Positions 1 through 5,950 of a DNA stretch of 7,651 nt are shown here, one piece after another; positions within the stretch are counted from its first letter, which is position 1, and each line of letters starts with the position of its first letter. Origin of the DNA: Chloroflexota bacterium (GTDB taxonomy: Bacteria; Chloroflexota; Dehalococcoidia; Tepidiformales; Tepidiformaceae); contig CAUJEQ010000001.1 in assembly GCA_963169135.1 (NCBI GenBank), positions 1-7,651 on the forward strand, given 5' to 3'. Under the pieces are notes generated by a model. It had not been told where the DNA came from. It searched no databases and saw only the letters and a program-made list of their open reading frames with translations. The translations under genes and the position numbers were made by a program.

Positions 1-58
1 CCACAGTGAGTTGGACGCCATTCTTGTGGGCGGCACCATGCCTCCGCATCCGTAGCCA

Positions 59-265
59 CTACTGATCTTTTCGCTCGTCGAAAAGCCCAAGAGCCAGCCT
101 GCCGGCCTCCCGCCGGTTCGCCACCCCCAGCTTCGCCACCACGTGCGCAACGTGCGTTTCCGCCGTTCGCCGGTTAATGCAGAGCGTTTCCGCGATTTCT
201 TCATTGCTCAGTTGTAGCGCGAGCAACCGCAGCACCTCGCGTTCACGTTCGGTAAGGCCTTCCAT
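59..265 (-). CDS. Stand-alone LuxR/GerE-type helix-turn-helix protein
   Basis: The 68-residue product is almost entirely a LuxR C-terminal DNA-binding domain. It opens with LTEREREVLRLLA (residues 4-16), continues with the HTH pair SNEEIAETLCINRRTAETHV (20-39), and ends with AKLGVANRREA. Usual LuxR-family regulators are about 200 residues or more, with a receiver or ligand-binding domain in front; none is present here. An in-frame TGA at 311-313 closes the upstream frame, so it is not a visible fragment of a longer gene. I chose ATG at 265 because GGAGGAG lies 9 nt upstream; the alternative GTG at 271 would be only 3 nt from that site. The stop is TAG. By family it should bind DNA as a dimer and regulate transcription; the target and any signal input cannot be read from the sequence. 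The domain call is secure, and whether the gene is functional alone is inference. Confidence 0.82.
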   Translation of the reverse strand: MEGLTEREREVLRLLALQLSNEEIAETLCINRRTAETHVAHVVAKLGVANRREAGRLALGLFDERKDQ

Positions 266-274
266 CGCCACCGT

Positions 275-281
275 CTCCTCC
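275..281 (-). promoter_or_regulatory. Strong ribosome binding site of the LuxR-type gene
   Basis: The minus strand reads GGAGGAG, with 9 nt to the ATG at 265. It is the best SD sequence in the window and decides the start in favour of ATG 265 over GTG 271. Most other genes here have weak or no SD. Confidence 0.7.
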
Positions 282-330
282 TTCGCCCTCCCGCTCGGGG
301 GGGGCGCTTCTCAACGCTGGGCGCGCCAGC

Positions 331-360
331 ACGATAGCGCACATCAGAAGGACGTATCAA
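331..360 (-). promoter_or_regulatory. Putative sigma70-type promoter for the LuxR-type gene
   Basis: On the minus strand TTGATA (355-360, five of six bases of the -35 consensus) is followed after 18 bp by TATCGT (331-336, four of six of the -10). Transcription would start near 324 and give a leader of about 60 nt carrying the GGAGGAG site. It lies between the heptamer array and the gene, so the gene need not depend on read-through from recJ. This is consensus matching by eye only. Confidence 0.35.
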
Positions 361-435
361 AGCACCTGATTGTTCCCGGACCGCAGCGGGTTCACCGCCC
401 CGGTTGACCACCGGCGACGCTGTGTGTTCCGTTCT

Positions 436-538
436 CCAACGGCCAACGGCCAACGGCCAACGGCCAACGGCCAACGGCCAACGGCCAACGGCCAACGGCC
501 AACGGCCAACGACCAACGGCCAACGACCAACGGCCAAC
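436..538. repeat. Tandem heptamer array, 14.7 copies of CCAACGG
   Basis: Units of 7 bp run from 436 to 533 without a gap: ten perfect copies (436-505), then CCAACGA, CCAACGG, CCAACGA, CCAACGG, and a 5-bp partial copy to 538. The two variants differ by one G-to-A change and lie at the recJ side. The next base, 539, is the last base of the recJ stop codon. Because 7 is not a multiple of 3, every frame is open and repeats with a 7-residue period (PTANGQR on plus, WPLAVGR on minus). GGCC is its own complement, so a transcript can form many GGCC-loop-GGCC hairpins. Function is unknown. The open frames crossing it are low-complexity artefacts rather than genes. Confidence 0.97.
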
Positions 539-2245
539 TCACACCCCGCGCTCCAGCGGCCGCCTTTCCGCGCTAGGCGCGATGTCCAGCACCTCGATCT
601 CCACCCCGTCGCCCCGCCAGTCGCGCTGCAGCGAGTAGACGATGTCCACTTCGCGGTCGAGCTCCGCCTCAGCCTGCCGGAAGGCGATCCCTCGCCATGT
701 CACCGGCCCGTCCTTCACCATCAGCCGAAGGTGCGCCTGGTCCGAACCCACGGGCTTCGCGTCCTTCAGCTGCACCCCGCGGCTCAGCAGCACGGGCTTC
801 CGGTTGCCCTGCCCGCAGGGCTCGAACCGCATCAGCCCCTTCACTTCGAGCCCGGTCAGGTCCGCCAGCGAAGCCTCCGCGTCGATCTCGATGAGCCTCC
901 GCGGAGGCTCCCACCCGAGCTGTTCGGCCGCCGTGTTGATGAGCCGGTCGCGGAGGATGTCCAGGTCTTCGTTACGCACGGTGAACCCGGCCGCCGCCCG
1001 GTGACCGCCATGGCGCACGAGCAGCGTCTTCTCCTTTCGGATCGCGCCCACGATGTCGAACCCCGGCACGCTCCGCGCGCTGGCGCGGCTCTCATCCGGA
1101 CCCTTCGAAAGCACGATGGCCGGCCGGTTCCGCCGCTCCGCCAGCCGCGAGGCCACGAGCCCCACGATCCCCGGCGAGATGTGCTCGCTCGCCACCATGA
1201 TCAGCGGGTCGTCGCTCGCCCCCAGCATCTCCTCGGCGATGGCCATGGCTTCTTCGGTCTGTCGCTGCCGTTCCCGGTTGAGCGCGTCGAGCTGTGCCGC
1301 CAGGCCCCCGGCGAGCATGCTGTTCTGTGCCAGCATCAGGTCTAGCGCGATGTTGGCGTGCGCCAACCGCCCCGCCGCGTTCATCCGCGGCCCGATGGCA
1401 AACCCCAGCGTCTCGGCCGTGAAGCGTTCCGCCGCCGTCCCGGAGACCTTCGCCAGCGCCTCCAGCCCCGGCCGCAGGCCCTGCCGCATCTGCGCGATGC
1501 CTTCCGTTACGATCCGGCGGTTTTCATCGAACAGCGGCGCCACGTCGACCACCGTCCCCAGCGCCGCGAGGTCGATGAACGAGCTGTCGTCGAGCGTCCG
1601 GCCGCACGCCTCGTACAGCACCTGCAAGAACCGGTAGGCCACTCCCACCGCGGCCAGCTCGTCGAACGGGTAGGGCGAATCGGTCCGCTTGGGGTTCACC
1701 GCCGCCAGCGCGGGCGGCAGCACGTCCGGCACCGTGTGGTGGTCGAGGATGATCACGTCCAGGCCTAGCTCATTCGCGAACGCCACTTCCGCCACCGACG
1801 AGATGCCGCAGTCGGCCGTCACCAGCAGATGGGCGCCCTGCTCGCGCAGACGCTGCACAGCGCCGAAGTTCAGGCCGTAGCCCTCCGCGAACCGGTCGGG
1901 GATGTAGTTGATGCAGCGAGCGCCGAGCGGCTTCAGGCCTTCGTGCAGCACCGCCACCGAGGTCACGCCGTCGACGTCGAAGTCGCCGTAGAGGGCGATC
2001 GTCTCGCCATCCGCGACCGCCTGGCGCACGCGCGTGATTGCCTCGATCATGCCGGGGAGTTCCAGGGGGTCGTAGTCCTCGGCCAGGTGCGGCTTGTAGA
2101 ACAGGTCGGCTTGCGTCCGTGTGGTTATCCCTCGCGCGGCCAGCACCGTCGCAACGATAGGGGGGAAGCTGGGGATGCCGTTCTGGTGGGCGTACGGGTC
2201 GCGGAGACGCCAGCGCGGTTTCGGCAGCCCCGCCACCTGCGTCAT
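539..2245 (-). CDS. recJ: Single-stranded-DNA-specific exonuclease RecJ
   Basis: RecJ is the 5'-3' single-strand DNA exonuclease of RecF-pathway recombination and mismatch repair, using Mn/Mg ions. The 568-residue product has the family's usual length and all main motifs. In the DHH domain are GDFDVDGVTS (87-96), TADCG with D145, the DHH triad at 168-170, and GTVVDVAPL (230-238). GPRMNAAGRL is at 285-294, and SPGIVGLVASRL at 357-368 opens the DHHA1 domain. GGHRAAAG is at 413-420. A C-terminal OB-like domain includes FEPCGQGNRKPVLL (474-487). I chose ATG 2245 because alignment to RecJ begins about there and it overlaps the fabF stop as ATGA; the open frame extends upstream to 2434 but those residues are the fabF shadow. 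No clear SD is seen, so translation is probably coupled to fabF. It is the last gene of the presumed operon and its TGA abuts the heptamer array. Confidence 0.96.
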   Translation of the reverse strand: MTQVAGLPKPRWRLRDPYAHQNGIPSFPPIVATVLAARGITTRTQADLFYKPHLAEDYDPLELPGMIEAITRVRQAVADGETIALYGDFDVDGVTSVAVLHEGLKPLGARCINYIPDRFAEGYGLNFGAVQRLREQGAHLLVTADCGISSVAEVAFANELGLDVIILDHHTVPDVLPPALAAVNPKRTDSPYPFDELAAVGVAYRFLQVLYEACGRTLDDSSFIDLAALGTVVDVAPLFDENRRIVTEGIAQMRQGLRPGLEALAKVSGTAAERFTAETLGFAIGPRMNAAGRLAHANIALDLMLAQNSMLAGGLAAQLDALNRERQRQTEEAMAIAEEMLGASDDPLIMVASEHISPGIVGLVASRLAERRNRPAIVLSKGPDESRASARSVPGFDIVGAIRKEKTLLVRHGGHRAAAGFTVRNEDLDILRDRLINTAAEQLGWEPPRRLIEIDAEASLADLTGLEVKGLMRFEPCGQGNRKPVLLSRGVQLKDAKPVGSDQAHLRLMVKDGPVTWRGIAFRQAEAELDREVDIVYSLQRDWRGDGVEIEVLDIAPSAERRPLERGV

Positions 2246-3507
2246 TGCGCCGGCCTGTACTTCCGGAAAATCAGGCTTGCGTTGTGCCCCCCGAACCCGA
2301 GCGAGTTGGTCATCACCGCCTCGAGCTGCGCCGACCGCGCCGTGTTTGGCACATAATCCAGGTCGCACTCCGGGTCCGGAGTCACGTAGTTCGCCGTCGG
2401 CGGGATCACCTGGTTCTGGAGCGCCAGGATGCAATAGCCCGCTTCGACCGCGCCGGCGGCCCCCAGCAGGTGACCCGTCATCGACTTGGTCGAGCTCACC
2501 GGCAGTTCATACGCGTACTCCGCGAAGACCTTCTTGATCGCCAGCGTCTCGAGCTTGTCGTTCATCGGCGTCGAGGTGCCGTGGGCGTTCAGGTAGTCGA
2601 TGTCGTCGGGCTGCAAACCAGCCTCCGCCAGCGCCTTGCGCATCGCCCGCGCTGCCCCGGCGCCATCCTCGGCCGGCTGCGTGATGTGGAACGCGTCGCT
2701 GGTCGCGCCATAGCCGGCCAACTCGGCCAGGATCGTCGCGCCGCGCCCCAGGGCGTGCTCCTCCGATTCGATCACGATCACGCCGGCGCCCTCGGCCATG
2801 ACGAACCCGTCGCGGGTCTTGTCGAACGGCCGCGACGCCCGCGCCGGGTCATCGTTGCTCGTGGTCAGCGCCTTCGCTGCCGAGAACCCCGCCATGCAGA
2901 TCGGCGTGATAGCGGCCTCGGTGCCGCCGGCCAGTGCGATCTCCGCGTCGCCCCGCCGGATGATGTTCGCGGCTTCGCCGATGCTGTCCGCGCCGCTGGC
3001 GCACGCCGAAATGAGGGCGTAATTCACGCCCTTCGCGCCGAGCTTGATACTCAACTGTCCGCTCGTCATGTCCGAAAGCATCATGGGCATCAGGAAGGGG
3101 CTCACGCGCCCCGGCCCCCTGGCCATCAGCGTTTCGTACTCCTGCGACAGCGTCGTGATGCCGCCAATCGCGGTCCCGATGATCACGGCCATGTCCGTGC
3201 CGTTGGCCGCTGCGTCGTAACGTGCCTGCTTCAGCGCTTCGTCCGCGGCGACGAACGCGAACTGGGTTACCCGGTCCGCGCGGCGCGCTTCCTTGCGGTC
3301 CATGTACTGCCCCGGGTCGAACTCCGGGACCTCGCCGGCCACCTGCGATCCATAGCCCGCCGGGTCGAACAGGCTGATGCGGCGGATGCCCGAGCGCCCA
3401 TCGACCAGTTCGGCCCAGTTGTCGCAGGCGTTATGTCCCAGGGCGGTAATCATGCCGACCCCGGTGACAACCACCCGGCGGCCGGAAGGGGACGTGTTCA
3501 TCGTCAC
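2242..3507 (-). CDS. fabF: 3-oxoacyl-[acyl-carrier-protein] synthase II (FabF, KAS II)
   Basis: FabF is a cytosolic enzyme that condenses malonyl-ACP with a growing acyl-ACP in type II fatty acid synthesis. The protein of about 420 residues has the complete thiolase-fold signature: RRVVVTGVGMITALG (10-24), nucleophile C169 in SACASG, H309 in NAHGTSTPMND, K341 and H346 in KSMTGHLLGAAG, and GFGGHN (404-409) near the end. The Cys-His-His triad identifies an active condensing enzyme rather than a chain-length factor. The start is uncertain: GTG 3507 (421 residues) or ATG 3501 (419 residues), neither with a convincing SD. The nnr stop lies 19 nt upstream, and a 7-codon open frame bridges the gap. 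The gene overlaps recJ downstream by 4 bp (ATGA). Two genes upstream, acpS makes the holo-ACP on which FabF works. Confidence 0.95.
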   Translation of the reverse strand: MTMNTSPSGRRVVVTGVGMITALGHNACDNWAELVDGRSGIRRISLFDPAGYGSQVAGEVPEFDPGQYMDRKEARRADRVTQFAFVAADEALKQARYDAAANGTDMAVIIGTAIGGITTLSQEYETLMARGPGRVSPFLMPMMLSDMTSGQLSIKLGAKGVNYALISACASGADSIGEAANIIRRGDAEIALAGGTEAAITPICMAGFSAAKALTTSNDDPARASRPFDKTRDGFVMAEGAGVIVIESEEHALGRGATILAELAGYGATSDAFHITQPAEDGAGAARAMRKALAEAGLQPDDIDYLNAHGTSTPMNDKLETLAIKKVFAEYAYELPVSSTKSMTGHLLGAAGAVEAGYCILALQNQVIPPTANYVTPDPECDLDYVPNTARSAQLEAVMTNSLGFGGHNASLIFRKYRPAQ

Positions 3508-3526
3508 GGCTGGGCGCCAGTGTACA

Positions 3527-5086
3527 TCACGGGAGGGAAACGTCCTTGACCACCCGCGGCAACCGGCCCGCGATTTCGCCAGCCAGCAGGCCCGCTTCGC
3601 CGTATTCGTCCTTCAGCGCTTCGCCTGCTGCGCCGTGCAGGTAGACGCCCAGGCAGGCCGCCTCGAACGGCCCCAGCCCCTGCGCCAGGTACGCGCCGAT
3701 CATCCCCGAGAGCACGTCGCCGCTCCCCGCCGTGGCCAGCAGAGGGTTCGCGAACGGGCTGAGACACGCCTCCCCGCCCGGCGCCGCGATCACGGAGTGC
3801 CCACCCTTCAACACCACCACGCAGCCATACCTGGCAGCCGCTTCTTTCGCGACCTCCAGCCGCCGCGCCTGGATGTCCGCCACCGTCGTCCGCATGAGTC
3901 TTGCCATCTCCCCAGGATGTGGCGTCAGCACCGCGTTGGCCGGCACTCGTTCCGGGCCGTCGTCCAATCCCGCGATCGCGTTCAAGGCATCCGCGTCGAT
4001 GACCGTCCCGTTTCCGGCATCCGCCAGGTCCGGAAGGGTCGCCCAGGTCAGCGCGCGCGTGTTCTCTGTGTTCCCCATCCCTGGCCCAAAGACCACTGCG
4101 CTATACTCTGGCCACGTGTTTCGGAGCCCGGTCGCGGCGCCCTCGCTCAGCCCACCGTCGTCGGCAGACGGTTGGGGCAGCCAGGTCGCTTCCGCAATCG
4201 CCGGCGCGACCGCAGCCACGATCGCGTCCGGGCAGGCTATCGTCACCAGGCCCGCCCCGGCCCGGTAGGCGGCGGTCGCTGCGAGTTGCACCGCCCCGAG
4301 GTAGCGGCGGCAGCCTCCGACGACTAGCACCCTTCCGAACGTCCCCTTGTTCGCGTCTTCGGGCCGCTTCGGCAGGTGGGCGCGCACCCAGCGGGTCGTC
4401 AGCAGTTCGAGCCCGACTGCCTCCATGGCAGCCTTCGGGATGCCGATGTCGATGACCTGCACCTTCCCGAGGTGGCTGCTCGCCGGGGCCTGGTACATTC
4501 CCACCTTCGGGAGCCCGAACGTCACCGTGATGTCCGGCGTGACGGTCCGCGGATCGACCGAGCCAGAGTCAGCATCCATGCCGGTAGGCATGTCCACGGC
4601 CACCAGTTTTGGCGGTTGAAATCCCTGCCGGGCGGCCCCGAGTTTCTCCAGAGCGACCGCGATCGGCTCGGCATCATCCAGCAGCCGCTGTTGTCCAATC
4701 CCAAGGAGCGCATCGATCACCAGGTCGGCGGCGCCGAGCACAGCTTCCAGCTGCCCGAGATCCGGGTCGTCCCGTCCATCGAGGAGCGGGATCTCGCGCT
4801 GGCGCAACTCCTCGAAACGCTCTTCCACACGGTGCCACCTCGGGAGATAGACCAGTAGCTCCGCACCCCAGTCGAAGAGGTGCCGCGCCGCCACCAGGCC
4901 GTCGCCGCCGTTGTTGCCCGGTCCGGCCAGCACCACAATTTTCCGCCCTTCGAGCGAACCCAGGAGCATCCAGGCCTCCTGGGCCACCGCCAGCCCCGCC
5001 TCTTCCATCAGCTGGACCTCGGAACTGCCGGCCGCGACCGCCGCCGCCTCGAGTTCGCGCATCTGCGCACGGGTCACGAGCTTCAT
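3527..5086 (-). CDS. nnr: Bifunctional NAD(P)H-hydrate epimerase / ADP-dependent (S)-NAD(P)H-hydrate dehydratase
   Basis: Nnr repairs NADHX and NADPHX, the hydrated damage products of NAD(P)H. The N-terminal half epimerises the R form and the C-terminal half dehydrates the S form using ADP. The 519 residues match the usual fused length. Epimerase (YjeF_N) part, about 1-225: GPGNNGGDG at 55-63, D125 in VIDALLGIG, and VAVDMPTGMDADSG at 162-175. Dehydratase (ribokinase-like) part, about 240-519: KGTFGRVLVVGG (247-258), FGPGMG (333-338), DADALN (364-369), LTPHPGEMARL (387-397), LKGGH (426-430) and GSGDVLSGM (454-462), with D457 the expected catalytic Asp. ATG 5086 overlaps the acpS stop as ATGA, with GGGGA 5 nt upstream. 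acpS-nnr pairing is common in bacteria; the pairing here is seen directly and suggests co-translation. Confidence 0.95.
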   Translation of the reverse strand: MKLVTRAQMRELEAAAVAAGSSEVQLMEEAGLAVAQEAWMLLGSLEGRKIVVLAGPGNNGGDGLVAARHLFDWGAELLVYLPRWHRVEERFEELRQREIPLLDGRDDPDLGQLEAVLGAADLVIDALLGIGQQRLLDDAEPIAVALEKLGAARQGFQPPKLVAVDMPTGMDADSGSVDPRTVTPDITVTFGLPKVGMYQAPASSHLGKVQVIDIGIPKAAMEAVGLELLTTRWVRAHLPKRPEDANKGTFGRVLVVGGCRRYLGAVQLAATAAYRAGAGLVTIACPDAIVAAVAPAIAEATWLPQPSADDGGLSEGAATGLRNTWPEYSAVVFGPGMGNTENTRALTWATLPDLADAGNGTVIDADALNAIAGLDDGPERVPANAVLTPHPGEMARLMRTTVADIQARRLEVAKEAAARYGCVVVLKGGHSVIAAPGGEACLSPFANPLLATAGSGDVLSGMIGAYLAQGLGPFEAACLGVYLHGAAGEALKDEYGEAGLLAGEIAGRLPRVVKDVSLP

Positions 5087-5529
5087 CGCAGTCCCCGTTC
5101 CCGGATGAGCCGGAGCGCGTTTTCGCCCCGGCGCGGCGTGTCCTCGATTTCCGTCATCGCCCGTTCGCCGACCACGGAGGCCATCGCGAAGTCGCGTGAA
5201 TGCGTCATCGAGATCTCCAGCCCGCGCATTTGGATGTCCTCAGCTCGTTTCGCCCCCCGCCCATACAGGAACACGAGAGGCTTCCCGCGCCGGTTCGGCA
5301 GAACCTCGATGTCCCTCCAGCCGACGCCCCGCACGCCCGTGCCCAGGGCCTTCATCACGGCTTCCTTGGCGGCGAACCGGGCTGCCAGCTCAGGGACTCG
5401 CCCGCGGCAGTGCGCGATCTCGTCGGGCGTGTACACGCGGTTCAGGAACCGGTCACCATGCCGCGCGATCACATCAGCCACGCGATCTATCTCCACGATG
5501 TCGATGCCATGGGCAAACTTGGTCACCAT
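5083..5529 (-). CDS. acpS: Holo-[acyl-carrier-protein] synthase (AcpS)
   Basis: AcpS moves 4'-phosphopantetheine from coenzyme A to the serine of apo-ACP, which makes the carrier used by FabF. Signature residues are visible: GIDIVEIDR (8-16) with Mg-binding D10, the helix ARFAAKEAVMKALGTG (50-65) with E56, GKPLVFLYG (82-90), and EISMTHSRDFAMASVV (105-120). The product has 148 residues, about 20-30 more than usual. The excess is an Arg/Glu-rich tail (residues 121-148) after the last conserved strand, and it runs into the nnr start (ATGA overlap). The start is ATG 5529; a weak AGGA lies 10 nt upstream. A 69-nt gap without obvious signals separates it from the hypothetical gene upstream on the same strand. 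No acpP gene is present in the window. Confidence 0.93.
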   Translation of the reverse strand: MVTKFAHGIDIVEIDRVADVIARHGDRFLNRVYTPDEIAHCRGRVPELAARFAAKEAVMKALGTGVRGVGWRDIEVLPNRRGKPLVFLYGRGAKRAEDIQMRGLEISMTHSRDFAMASVVGERAMTEIEDTPRRGENALRLIRERGLR

Positions 5530-5598
5530 AGACGCTCGATCCTACGCGACCGCCCCCCTTCGCGCGTCCCGCAGCAGGTGGGCGCCTGGCACCCGGGC

Positions 5599-5895
5599 TT
5601 AGTTGTAACCTTCCCACTCGAGGCACTGGATGAGCACCTTCCCCGTCCAGCCGCTGTTCAGGATGCGGTCGAGACTCGGGTCCCGGCCTTTCAGCTGATG
5701 CTGGTCCCGAAATTCCCGGAGCTCGGCGGCGGTCATCGCACCCAGGTAGTCGAGCCAGCCCAGCTCAGTTCGCCGCATCCGCGGGTCGTCGTAGAAGCAC
5801 GCCGCGGGCCACCGGGTTTCGATGTCGAACGATTTGGAGGTGAAGGATGTTCCGGTAAGTCGTGCAAATGTCGCCATGCTCTGATTGTGCGACAC
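5599..5895 (-). CDS. Hypothetical protein of 92-98 residues
   Basis: I do not recognise this product. Two starts are possible: GTG 5895 (98 residues) and ATG 5877 (92 residues, beginning MATFARLTG); neither has a clear SD. It is a mixed, soluble-looking sequence with no membrane segment, signal peptide or cysteine cluster. Tryptophan is frequent, in the contexts ETRWPAACFYDD, LGWLDYLG, SGWTG and LEWEGYN. A charged predicted helix lies in the middle (TAAELREFRDQH). It is the first minus-strand gene after the divergent folD promoter region and lies 69 nt ahead of acpS, so it may head the operon. Amphipathic, non-repetitive composition and fit to the gap support a real gene. It could also be a decayed remnant, because the frame is closed by TAA at 5938-5940 just upstream. 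Confidence 0.55.
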   Translation of the reverse strand: MSHNQSMATFARLTGTSFTSKSFDIETRWPAACFYDDPRMRRTELGWLDYLGAMTAAELREFRDQHQLKGRDPSLDRILNSGWTGKVLIQCLEWEGYN

Positions 5896-5950
5896 GATCG
5901 CGACAAGTCTCGTCGCTTCCCTCTTTCCACTTTCCTCTTATCCTCGTTTC

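Noticed and set aside
1..45. Possible start of a minus-strand gene downstream of the LuxR-type gene (GGAGG at 41-45, ATG at 39, GTG at 36, ATG at 21)
   Set aside because: Spacings from GGAGG are 1, 4 and 19 nt, none suitable, and only about 12 codons are visible, with no recognisable sequence.
297..304. Run of eight G just upstream of the LuxR-type gene as a possible frameshift site joining it to a longer regulator
   Set aside because: The upstream frames encode nothing like a receiver or sensor domain, and a good SD and start lie downstream of the run.
399..414. CCGGT-TGACC-ACCGG hairpin as a terminator for the recJ operon
   Set aside because: It has only a 5-bp stem, lacks a T-run, and lies on the far side of the array.
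436..538. CRISPR array
   Set aside because: The repeats are directly adjacent 7-mers without spacers, and no cas genes are present.
208..576. Open frames on both strands across the heptamer array encoding WPLAVGR or PTANGQR repeats
   Set aside because: They follow automatically from a stop-free 7-bp repeat in every frame and have no SD or conserved flanks.
2246..2434. N-terminal extension of RecJ by 63 residues
   Set aside because: The extension is the out-of-frame shadow of the fabF 3' end, and RecJ homology starts at about ATG 2245.
5875..5937. VAIVSHNQSMATFARLTG resembles the second-histidine motif region of SixA-type histidine phosphatases
   Set aside because: Part of the match lies before any start codon, the preceding domain would have to overlap folD, TAA closes the frame at 5938-5940, and the remaining 75 residues do not fit that family.
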